A stretch of DNA of 15,799 bases from CAZJQD01 sp964548165 [NCBI: uncultured bacterium] (GTDB lineage Bacteria > UBA8481): contig CAZJQD010000050.1 in the NCBI GenBank assembly GCA_964548165.1, positions 7,985-23,783 on the forward strand, written 5' to 3'. Within the stretch, counting starts at the first letter, position 1. Every line of letters starts with the position of its first letter. Under the pieces are notes generated by a model. The model worked only from the letters and a program-made list of their open reading frames with translations, had not been told where the DNA came from and ran no database searches. A program made the translations under genes and the position numbers. Shown here one piece after another: positions 6,076 through 13,445 of this stretch.

Positions 6076-7458
6076 CTACAGGTCCCGCAGTTTCCTTCGT
6101 CGCACGGCCTCGGCCGGATCGAGCCGGCCCGCGGCGTCCGCCAGCTTCGGGTGCGCGGCCGCCAGCATCTTCGCGTCCGCGCGACCGAGATCGGCGCCCG
6201 AGTGCACGAACCGGGCGACGATCTCGTGGGCGTGCCGGAAAGGCACCCCCTTCTCGACGAGGTGCTCGGCGAGGTCGGTGGCCAGGATCGTCGGATCGAT
6301 CGCGGCACGCGCCCGCTTCGCGTTGAACTTCATGGTCTTGACCGTGAGCGCCATCGCCTCGAGGCTGAGGAGCACCGTGTCGACGACGTCGAAGACGCGC
6401 TCCTTGTCCTCCTGCAAATCCCGGTTGTAGGTCAGCGGGAGCCCTTTCAGGGTCACGAGGAGCGAGACCAGCCCGCCGACAACGCGCCCGCTCTTGCCGC
6501 GCGCGAGCTCGCAGACGTCCGGATTCTTCTTCTGCGGCATCAGCGACGAACCCGTCGTGACGGCGTCATCGAGCCGGACGAAGCCGAACTCCTTCGAGGA
6601 CCAGAGGATGAGATCCTCGGAGAGCCGCGAGAGGTGGACCTGGAGGAGCGTGCAGGCGAAGAGGAGTTCGACGGCGAAGTCGCGATCGGAGACGGCGTCC
6701 ATCGGGTTGGCCGAGGGGCGCATGAATCCGAGCTCGCGAGCGGTGAAGACGCGATCGAGGGGCAGCGAGGATCCCGCAAGCGCACCACTGCCGAGCGGGC
6801 AGGCGCGCATCGCCGACGTCTCCGCCGACTCCAGGCGCGTCACGTCGCGGCGGAGCATCTCCTGGTAGGCGCCCAGGTGCGTCTTCAGGAGAACGGGCTG
6901 GGCCTGCTGGAGGTGGGTGTAGCCGGGAAGCAGGGCCTGGCCGTCGCGCGCCGAGACGGAACGGAGCGCATCGAGGAGCGATCCGGCGGCGGTCACCAGG
7001 CGGCGCGAGGCGTCCGCGCACCAGAGCCGGAAGGCGGTGGCGACCTGGTCGTTGCGACTGCGGCCGGTGTGAAGCCGCGCTCCCGCGTCGCTGCCGGACG
7101 AAGCCGCTATGCGGCGCGTCAGCGTCGACTCGATGTTCATGTGGACGTCCTCGAGCGACGGATCCCAGGCGAACGTTCCGGCCTCGACTTCCTTCAGGAT
7201 CGCCTTGAGGCCCGCCACGATCTTACGACTGTCGGACGCCGGGATGATGCCCTGCCTCCCGAGCATCGTCGCGTGAGCGATCGACCCGCGGATGTCGAAC
7301 GGGGCCAATCGCTTGTCGTACGATACCGACTCCGTGAACCGCTCCACGACGCCCGCGGTTGCCGCCCCGTACCCGCCGCCCCAGAGCTTCTTGCCCTTCT
7401 TCGAGGTCGGTTTCTCCCCTCCCCTGGTCCGGGACGCTTTGCGACGCTCCTTCTTCAC
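6076..7458 (-). CDS. argH: Argininosuccinate lyase
   Basis: ArgH splits argininosuccinate into arginine and fumarate, the last arginine step. The 460-residue protein carries all the superfamily signatures: EDVHMNIE (103-110), HTGRSRNDQ (130-138), GYTHLQQAQP with the catalytic His182 (179-188), PLGSGALAGS (221-230) and the mobile serine loop GSSLMPQKKNPD (303-314, with Ser304-Ser305). The usual N-terminus KLWGG appears only at residue 24, preceded by a Lys/Arg-rich extension with no ATG, GTG or TTG codon that could shorten it. The start is therefore taken as GTG at 7456-7458 with only a weak upstream GAGG. It is downstream of argG on the same strand, but 156 bp of non-coding DNA containing a dispersed repeat lies between them. 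A short GGGGC/GCCCC hairpin without a T run follows the stop. Confidence 0.95.
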   Translation of the reverse strand: MKKERRKASRTRGGEKPTSKKGKKLWGGGYGAATAGVVERFTESVSYDKRLAPFDIRGSIAHATMLGRQGIIPASDSRKIVAGLKAILKEVEAGTFAWDPSLEDVHMNIESTLTRRIAASSGSDAGARLHTGRSRNDQVATAFRLWCADASRRLVTAAGSLLDALRSVSARDGQALLPGYTHLQQAQPVLLKTHLGAYQEMLRRDVTRLESAETSAMRACPLGSGALAGSSLPLDRVFTARELGFMRPSANPMDAVSDRDFAVELLFACTLLQVHLSRLSEDLILWSSKEFGFVRLDDAVTTGSSLMPQKKNPDVCELARGKSGRVVGGLVSLLVTLKGLPLTYNRDLQEDKERVFDVVDTVLLSLEAMALTVKTMKFNAKRARAAIDPTILATDLAEHLVEKGVPFRHAHEIVARFVHSGADLGRADAKMLAAAHPKLADAAGRLDPAEAVRRRKLRDL

Positions 7459-7579
7459 AGGTCGCCTCGAAACGAACCCGGACCCACCACGGGCAGGCGC
7501 GCCTGGGAGACCATAGAGATCACGGACTGAATCCTGAATGAAATCCAGATTCGGCTCCGCATCATATCCACATTCACTC

Positions 7580-7610
7580 CTTCTCCGTGGTCCCCGTGGT
7601 CTCCGTGGTG
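7580..7610 (+). repeat. Dispersed 9-bp-period repeat, copy 3, directly after the argG stop
   Basis: CTTCTCC followed by GTGGTCCCC, GTGGTCTCC and GTGGTG ends 4 bp from the argG stop codon. Bases 7580-7607 equal copy 1 (reverse complement) and 7587-7610 equal copy 2. The rest of the argG-argH gap holds no open frame or clear terminator. Confidence 0.8.
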
Positions 7611-7614
7611 GATC

Positions 7615-8823
<1,209 letters not shown>

Positions 8824-8829
8824 GGTCAT

Positions 8830-8835
8830 CACCTC
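8830..8835 (-). promoter_or_regulatory. Shine-Dalgarno GAGGTG deciding the argG start
   Basis: GAGGTG lies 6 nt before the ATG at 8821-8823. The upstream in-frame GTG (8830-8832) overlaps it and so is unlikely to be the start. Confidence 0.65.
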
Positions 8836-8859
8836 ATTAAAGTCAGCGGAAAATGGGGA

Positions 8860-9450
8860 TTACAGGACGCCCTTCGTCGACGGGACGCCGACGATGCGGG
8901 AATCGATCTGGGTGGCGTCGCGCAGGGCGACGGCCACGGACTTGAACGCGCTCTCGACGACGTGGTGCGGGTTCGTGCCGCCCACGAGCTCCATGTGCAT
9001 CGTCACGCCCGCGTTCGTGGCGAACGCCGAAAAGAAGTCACCGGCGAGGAAGCAGTCGAAGGACCCCGTCTTCTCGCGCGGGAAGGCTCCCTTCAGGAAG
9101 AATCCCCCGCGGCCGCTGATGTCGAGGTCGACGCGGCAGAGGGCCTCGTCGAGCGGAACGGCGGCCGAGGAGAACCGGCGGATGGAACGCTTGTCGCCGA
9201 GCGCCTGGAGGAGCGCCTGCCCCAGGATGATGCCCACGTCCTCGACCGTGTGGTGGTCGTCGATGTGCGTGTCGCCCTTGGCCTTCACGAGGAGGTCCAT
9301 CAGGCCGTGGCGGCCGAGCTGCTGGAGCATGTGATCGAAGAAGCCGATCCCGGTCTCGACGGAGACCTCGCCGCGACCGTCGAGCCGGATCGTCGCCGAG
9401 ATCTCGGTCTCCCGCGTCCTGCGGTCCACCCTGCCGATGCGTTCAGCCAT
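8860..9450 (-). CDS. hisB: Imidazoleglycerol-phosphate dehydratase (monofunctional)
   Basis: HisB dehydrates imidazole glycerol phosphate to imidazole acetol phosphate. The 196-residue protein contains only the dehydratase domain and no N-terminal histidinol-phosphatase, so the phosphatase step needs another gene. The two manganese-binding repeats are clear: GFFDHMLQQLGRHG (36-49) with HIDDHHTVEDVGI (62-74), and the C-terminal counterpart with NPHHVVESAFK (160-170). The DEALCRVDLD stretch (101-110) is also canonical. The start at MAERIGRV is chosen because it matches the family N-terminus (RRTRETEI follows) and GAGGAG lies about 10 nt upstream. The frame stays open further upstream inside hisC, but that extension is out-of-frame hisC sequence. 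It overlaps the hisC stop by 8 bp. Confidence 0.95.
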   Translation of the reverse strand: MAERIGRVDRRTRETEISATIRLDGRGEVSVETGIGFFDHMLQQLGRHGLMDLLVKAKGDTHIDDHHTVEDVGIILGQALLQALGDKRSIRRFSSAAVPLDEALCRVDLDISGRGGFFLKGAFPREKTGSFDCFLAGDFFSAFATNAGVTMHMELVGGTNPHHVVESAFKSVAVALRDATQIDSRIVGVPSTKGVL

Positions 9451-10486
9451 GCCGTTCGATCTCCTCGAGTAACCTGTCGATCTCCGCGTCCGTTCCCACC
9501 GTGATCCGGATCCCCGGAGCCGTCCGCGAGTCCGAACCGAACCAGCGCACGAGAACTCCGGCGTCCTTGAGCGACCGATACACGCGTTCGCCGTCGCCGC
9601 GCGGAGGCACGGCAAAGACGAAGTTCGCGCCGCTCGGCGAGACCTTCCACCCCTTGGCCTTCAGGGCCCCGACGAGACGCTCGCGGGTCGCCGTCACGCG
9701 GTCGACGAGCGACTTCGTGTAGGCGACATCGTCGATCGCGGCCGCGGCCCCGGCGTCCGCCGTCATGCTGACGTTGTAGGAATCCTTCAGCAGGCGGAAC
9801 GCGGCGATGAGGTCGGGGTGCGCGACGGCAAAACCGACGCGCAGGCCCGCCAGAGAATAGGACTTGGAGAGGGTGCGCGCAACGATGACATTGTCGTAGC
9901 GCTTCACCAGCGCGGCCGCGGTCAACCCCGCGAAGTCCGCGTAGGCCTCGTCGATGAGCAGGAGCCCGCCGGTCGCGGCGAATCGCTCGAAGTCTTCGAT
10001 GGGCGTGACGGTGCCGGTCGGCGAATTGGGCGAGGCGATGATCGTCAGCGCGGCCCGCGCGGCGGCCAGAGCGTCGATGTCGATGGACCAGTCGTCGCGG
10101 CGCGGCACGTCGATGATCCGCGCCTCGGCGAAGCCCGCGAGGATGGCGTAGAGCGTGTAGGTCGGGGTCGACCAGGCAACCGCGGCGCCCGGATCGACGA
10201 AGGCCTGGAAGGCGATGCGGAGCGTCTCGTCGGAACCGTTCGCGACGAAGACCTCGTCCTCGGTCACCTCCAGGCGACGCGCCAGTGCCGCCCGCGCGCG
10301 ATCGGCGTCGGGACGCGGGTACCGATTGAGGCTCCAGGAGGCGGAGGCGATGGCGTCGAGGGCGCGTGGGGAGGGCGGGTAGGGGCACTCGTTCGTGTTC
10401 AGCTTGACGATCTTCGTCTCCAGTTGCTCACCCGGCACGTACGGCGGCGCGCTCTTGAGCGCCGTTCGGAGAAAGCGCGAGGTCAT
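9443..10486 (-). CDS. hisC: Histidinol-phosphate aminotransferase
   Basis: HisC transfers an amino group from glutamate to imidazole acetol phosphate using PLP. The 347-residue protein is a class I/II fold-type I aminotransferase with LNTNECPYPPSP (29-40), NGSDE (83-87), PNSPTG (153-158), IDEAYADF (178-185) and the PLP-binding Lys208 in TLSKSYSLAGLRVGF (205-219). The NTNE motif followed by YPPSP is typical of HisC. The ATG overlaps the hisD stop (ATGA at 10483-10486), indicating coupled translation, and its own stop overlaps hisB. The start MTSRFLR is chosen from that overlap and from family alignment; the open frame continues upstream but only as a shadow of hisD. Confidence 0.95.
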   Translation of the reverse strand: MTSRFLRTALKSAPPYVPGEQLETKIVKLNTNECPYPPSPRALDAIASASWSLNRYPRPDADRARAALARRLEVTEDEVFVANGSDETLRIAFQAFVDPGAAVAWSTPTYTLYAILAGFAEARIIDVPRRDDWSIDIDALAAARAALTIIASPNSPTGTVTPIEDFERFAATGGLLLIDEAYADFAGLTAAALVKRYDNVIVARTLSKSYSLAGLRVGFAVAHPDLIAAFRLLKDSYNVSMTADAGAAAAIDDVAYTKSLVDRVTATRERLVGALKAKGWKVSPSGANFVFAVPPRGDGERVYRSLKDAGVLVRWFGSDSRTAPGIRITVGTDAEIDRLLEEIERHG

Positions 10487-11826
10487 CGACGGCGCTTCCC
10501 GTATCCGCGCGACTCGATCGAACGGGCGTGACCGTCCAGGCCCTCGGCGCGCGCGAGCCGGGCGGCGACGGGCGCGAGGCGGGCGGCGGCCTCGGGCGTG
10601 AAGGACTGGACCGAGCTGACGCTGACGAAGTCGCGGGACGAGAGCGGGGGCGAGAAACGCGCCGTGCCGCCGGTCGGGAGGATGTGGTTGGGCCCGGCCA
10701 CGTAATCGCCGAGAACCTCGGGCGCATCGGCGCCGACGAAGATCGATCCCGCCGCGGAGATGAGCGGCACCCACTTCCAGGGATCGCGCACCTGGAGCTC
10801 GAGGTGCTCGGCGGCGATGCGGTCCGCGACCGCAAGCATCTCCGCGCGATCCTTGCAGAGGATGATGGCCCCGCGCTCGGAGAGGGATCGGCCCGCGATG
10901 GAACGGCGTGGCAGGGTCGCCAATTGCTTCTCGAGCTCGACAGAGACGTCCGCGGCCAGGGTCAGCGAGGTCGTGGCGAGGAAGGCGCGGGCGAAAACGT
11001 CGTGCTCGGCCTGCGCCAGGAGGTCGGCGGCGAGGACGGAGGCGCAGGCGGAATCGTCGGCGAGGATGAGGATCTCGCTGGGCCCCGCCACGGACTCGAT
11101 GCCGACCGTGCCGAAGACCTGGCGCTTCGCCTCGGCCACGAACCGATTGCCGGGGCCGACGATCTTCTCGACGGCGGGGATGGAGGCGGTGCCGAACGCG
11201 AGCGCGCCGATCGCCTGAGCGCCGCCGACGGCGTACAGCTCGGTGACGCCCGCGCCGGCGGCGGCGAGCCGGATCACGGGGTGAACGGGCGGCGGGGTGC
11301 AGACCACGATCTCGCGGACGCCGGCCGCGCGCGCGGCGCCGGCGGCCATGAGGAGCGTCGAGAAGAGCGGAGCCGAGCCGCCGGGAACGTAGACGCCGAC
11401 GCGCTTGAGTGGCCGGACGATCCGGCCCCAGGTGCCACCCTGCCCGTCGCTGACGAGCTTGCCCTCGTCCGCAAAGGCCTTGTGACAGGCCAGGATCCGC
11501 CGCCAGGCCAGTTTCATGTCGGCGACAAGTTTCTTGTCGGCGACCAGCTTCTTCTCGGCGGCGAGTTTCGCGCCAGCGACGGACGACTTGGCGGAAGAGG
11601 AACGACGCGATCCGGATGCAGGCTTCGAAAGATCGACGCGCAGATTCGTCAACTTCACGCCGTCAAGCTTCTGTGTCCACGCGCGAACCGCGGCGTCGCC
11701 GCGTTTCCGGACATCGGCGAGGATGGTGCGCACCTTCGCGGTGACCGCGGGATCGGAGGCTGACGAGGACGCCTCGGGCCGGAACCGGGACGCAGGGATC
11801 GTGCGGATCGTGGGGATGACGCTCAC
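10483..11826 (-). CDS. hisD: Histidinol dehydrogenase with a hexapeptide-repeat insertion
   Basis: HisD oxidises histidinol to histidine in two NAD-dependent steps. The 447-residue protein carries VGVYVPGGSAPLFSTLLMAA (143-162), GGAQAIGALAFGT (201-213), KIVGPGN (221-227), AGPSEILILAD (247-257), zinc-site residues in QAEH (272-275), Asp374 in GDYVAGPNH and His433 in LDGHA, and the catalytic pair Glu340-His341. All key residues are present, so it should be active. It is unusual at residues about 66-110: a Ser-rich stretch followed by four six-residue units ending in KL (VAGAKL, AAEKKL, VADKKL, VADMKL) replaces the plain helix seen in E. coli HisD. Translation appears to start at GTG (11824-11826), overlapping the hisG stop as GTGA; there is no alternative ATG nearby. 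Confidence 0.95.
   Translation of the reverse strand: MSVIPTIRTIPASRFRPEASSSASDPAVTAKVRTILADVRKRGDAAVRAWTQKLDGVKLTNLRVDLSKPASGSRRSSSAKSSVAGAKLAAEKKLVADKKLVADMKLAWRRILACHKAFADEGKLVSDGQGGTWGRIVRPLKRVGVYVPGGSAPLFSTLLMAAGAARAAGVREIVVCTPPPVHPVIRLAAAGAGVTELYAVGGAQAIGALAFGTASIPAVEKIVGPGNRFVAEAKRQVFGTVGIESVAGPSEILILADDSACASVLAADLLAQAEHDVFARAFLATTSLTLAADVSVELEKQLATLPRRSIAGRSLSERGAIILCKDRAEMLAVADRIAAEHLELQVRDPWKWVPLISAAGSIFVGADAPEVLGDYVAGPNHILPTGGTARFSPPLSSRDFVSVSSVQSFTPEAAARLAPVAARLARAEGLDGHARSIESRGYGKRRR
11510..11581 (-). repeat. 18-bp imperfect tandem repeat, four copies, inside hisD
   Basis: Four consecutive 18-bp units (11510-11527, 11528-11545, 11546-11563, 11564-11581) share the plus-strand pattern AGYTTC-N3-TCGGCG-N3 with few differences, best between the first two. 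They encode the KL-ending hexapeptides at HisD residues 83-106. The period is a multiple of three, so copy-number change would keep the frame. Confidence 0.8.
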
Positions 11827-12479
11827 GGAGCGACCCGCCCCGCCGCCACCGCGCTCTCGATCCGCTCCACGAGCTGGCGCCCGGCGGGGCCGCTGAGCTT
11901 ATAGAGGACGCGGTTGGCCACGAGACGCACGGTGGAGACGAGCAATTCCTCGGTGACCTTCAGGCCGTTGGCCTCAAGGGTCTTTCCCGTCTCGACGAGG
12001 TCGACGATGACGTCCGCGATCCCCACGATCGGCGCCAGCTCGACAGAGCCATACAGCTTGATGATCTCAACGGGCTTGCCGCGCTGTTGGAAGATCTGCT
12101 CGGTCAGGCGAGGATACTTGGTCGCAACACGCCAGACCGGAAACGTCGGGACCCGGCCGCCCGGCGACGCCAGCGCGATCCGGCACCGTCCGAATCCGAG
12201 GTCGAGGAGTTCCAAGAGGACACCCTCCCGATCATCGAACTCAAGAAGCACATCCTTCCCCACGACCCCCAGCTCCGCCGCCCCGTGCACGACATACGTG
12301 GGAACGTCCGCGTTCCGAAGGACAAGAAGCGAGAGCGTGCCGCAAGCGCTGGGAATGCTGAGACTGCGCGTCGATTCGACCCCTGGAAACTCGTACCCGA
12401 GTCCCCGCAGGAGCCCCAAGAGGTCCTCGAAGATACGCCCCTTGGGGACGGCAAGCCGAATGGGAGTCGATGTGGCCAT
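11823..12479 (-). CDS. hisG: ATP phosphoribosyltransferase, short (HisZ-dependent) form
   Basis: HisG condenses ATP with PRPP, the first and feedback-controlled step of histidine synthesis. The 218-residue length is that of the short catalytic form, which lacks the C-terminal regulatory domain and in known cases works with the HisRS-like subunit HisZ; no hisZ is in this window. Visible motifs are LAVPKGR (9-15), LRNADVPTYVVHGAAELGVV (54-73) and the PRPP-binding signature ELAPIVGIADVIVDLVETGK (147-166). It is the first gene of hisG-hisD-hisC-hisB(-argG) and overlaps hisD by GTGA. No Shine-Dalgarno precedes the ATG. A TAGACT hexamer ends 9 nt upstream, suggesting a leaderless or near-leaderless mRNA. 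No his leader peptide or attenuator is visible. Confidence 0.94.
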   Translation of the reverse strand: MATSTPIRLAVPKGRIFEDLLGLLRGLGYEFPGVESTRSLSIPSACGTLSLLVLRNADVPTYVVHGAAELGVVGKDVLLEFDDREGVLLELLDLGFGRCRIALASPGGRVPTFPVWRVATKYPRLTEQIFQQRGKPVEIIKLYGSVELAPIVGIADVIVDLVETGKTLEANGLKVTEELLVSTVRLVANRVLYKLSGPAGRQLVERIESAVAAGRVAP

Positions 12480-12488
12480 GACCGCAGG

Positions 12489-12518
12489 AGTCTACCCCAG
12501 CCAGGATCAGGCTGCCAC
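12489..12518 (-). promoter_or_regulatory. Candidate promoter of the his operon
   Basis: On the minus strand GTGGCA (12513-12518) and TAGACT (12489-12494) are 18 nt apart, each matching 4 of 6 sigma-70 consensus bases. The -10 ends 9 nt before the hisG ATG. The -35 falls inside the first TCAGGCT direct repeat. Confidence 0.35.
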
Positions 12519-12526
12519 ATTGCCAC
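12507..12526 (+). repeat. TCAGGCT direct repeat, left copy (GC variant)
   Basis: TCAGGCTGCCACATTGCCAC matches the right copy at 12696-12715 at 16 of 20 positions. Its second part is itself an 8-bp tandem (GCCACATT, GCCACA). Confidence 0.6.
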
Positions 12527-12695
12527 ACAGCAGCTTGCGGTGGCGAACGATGCGGTGCATGGCGTGGTTGTCCTGCACGACGGCACCGCCGAATGGCTCG
12601 CCCCGGCATCCCAAAACCGGGGATGACCAGCCGGGCCTCCGCTTGAGTTCGGCTTATGCCGTCCTGCAGACAAGCGGAACGCACCCCGCACGGTG

Positions 12696-12715
12696 TCAGG
12701 CTTACACATTTACAC
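12696..12715 (+). repeat. TCAGGCT direct repeat, right copy (TA variant)
   Basis: TCAGGCTTACACATTTACAC matches 12507-12526 except that GC is replaced by TA at the same place in both 8-bp half units. The two copies enclose about 170 bp. Confidence 0.6.
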
Positions 12716-12749
12716 GCGCCTCCCCCTTTTCCTAGGCGCCGGGCTCGGC

Positions 12750-12755
12750 TATAGT
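12750..12755 (+). promoter_or_regulatory. Possible -10 of the tRNA-Pro promoter
   Basis: TATAGT (5 of 6 consensus bases) lies 50 nt upstream of the mature tRNA 5' end and is followed by a GC-rich discriminator. No good -35 is present at the expected distance, where only TTTTCC is found. Confidence 0.3.
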
Positions 12756-12805
12756 CCGACGGTTCGATTCGCCCTTAGGCGAATCATCCCGGCAACACGA
12801 AACTT

Positions 12806-12879
12806 CGGGGCGTAGCGCAGTCTGGTAGCGTACCTGCTTCGGGAGCAGGGGGTCGCCGGTTCGAATCCGGCCGCCCCGA
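12806..12879 (+). tRNA. tRNA-Pro (anticodon CGG)
   Basis: A 74-nt cloverleaf has acceptor stem CGGGGCG/CGCCCCG (7 bp, with the C1-G72 pair typical of bacterial tRNA-Pro) and discriminator A. The anticodon stem CCTGC/GCAGG closes the loop TTCGGGA, giving anticodon CGG for CCG codons. The D arm (GCGCAGTCTGGTAGCG) and T arm (GCCGG-TTCGAAT-CCGGC) are canonical. CCA is not encoded. Confidence 0.96.
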
Positions 12880-12959
12880 CGAAGGATTCTCTCGCGCGAC
12901 ATCACCTCATCCACGCGTAACGGCAACCCGCACCGTTCCGCGCCATGCCTGCCCCAGTC

Positions 12960-13400
12960 CTACGAAGCGAGACCGAGCAATTTCAGCGTTTTGGGATCGC
13001 GCTCACCTTCGAAATAGCGTTCGAGCACGCGATCGAAAACGGATCCTGGAGTCGACGCGCAGGCGAAGAGGGTGGCGCTGGACCTGAGCTTGAGGTCGTC
13101 GGGGGAACCGAAGATCTCGTGGGCGGTGCTGCCAGTAACGCCGAGCACGGCCTCGGCGCACTCCACGAGGCGGCGACCGAGAACGGGGTGCGCGAGGTAG
13201 GCCTCGGCCTCCGCGAGGCTATGAATGGCGTAACGGCGCGACGTCGAACTGAACCCTAGTCCCTCGTACTGGGGAAAGATGTACCACATCCAGTGCGTGT
13301 ACTTGCGGCCACCGCGGATCTCGGCCAGGGCGCGCTCATAGACCTGCTCCTGGGCGTCCAGGAAGCGCTTCAGGTCGTGGGGGTCGTCCGCGCTCTTCAT
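12960..13400 (-). CDS. DUF1810 family protein
   Basis: This 146-residue protein matches the small DUF1810 family across its full length. It has DLKRFLDAQEQVYERALAEI near the N-terminus (about 8-27), the aromatic motif THWMWYIFPQYEGLG (about 35-49), SLAEAEAYLAHPVLGRRLVE (about 61-80) and the diagnostic HEIFGSPDDLKLRSSATLFA (about 93-112). No signal peptide or membrane segment is present, so it is probably cytoplasmic. The family's function is not established to my knowledge. The start is the ATG at 13398-13400, with AGGAGGAGGG 6 nt upstream; an in-frame GTG further upstream (13421) lies before this ribosome binding site and is unlikely to be used. It follows the amine oxidase by 45 bp on the same strand and faces tRNA-Pro downstream. 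Confidence 0.9.
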   Translation of the reverse strand: MKSADDPHDLKRFLDAQEQVYERALAEIRGGRKYTHWMWYIFPQYEGLGFSSTSRRYAIHSLAEAEAYLAHPVLGRRLVECAEAVLGVTGSTAHEIFGSPDDLKLRSSATLFACASTPGSVFDRVLERYFEGERDPKTLKLLGLAS

Positions 13401-13406
13401 ATCACG

Positions 13407-13416
13407 CCCTCCTCCT
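13407..13416 (-). promoter_or_regulatory. Strong Shine-Dalgarno deciding the DUF1810 start
   Basis: AGGAGGAGGG ends 6 nt before the ATG at 13398-13400 and lies downstream of the alternative GTG at 13421. Confidence 0.75.
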
Positions 13417-13445
13417 CTCACGACGTCATCGTCGCCAGCGAACTC

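Larger units (their letters stand above)
12480..12805. other. Non-coding region between hisG and tRNA-Pro
   Basis: These 326 bp separate divergently transcribed hisG and tRNA-Pro. They hold the hisG promoter candidate (12489-12518), two related direct repeats (12507-12526 and 12696-12715), a CCCCGG/CCGGGG inverted repeat near 12600-12621, and a possible tRNA promoter. On the minus strand around 12620-12650 a frame reads ARLVIPG, which resembles the start of REP-associated tyrosine transposases but soon diverges. I see no intact gene. Confidence 0.55.

Noticed and set aside
6073-7530. Long plus-strand open frame (485 codons) opposite argH
   Set aside because: It mirrors argH codon structure, lacks any domain, and argH is complete with all catalytic motifs on the other strand.
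9451-9615. Extended N-terminus of hisB
   Set aside because: The extension is hisC read out of frame; the MAERIGRV start fits the family and the operon overlap.
10528-11763. Plus-strand open frame of 411 codons opposite hisD
   Set aside because: Shadow frame of hisD with Asp/Gly/Arg-rich low-complexity translation and no ribosome binding site or domain.
12520-12709. Intact small transposase gene on the minus strand
   Set aside because: Only a short stretch (ARLVIPG) resembles a RAYT N-terminus; no HUH motif or catalytic Tyr context follows, and no start with a ribosome binding site exists.
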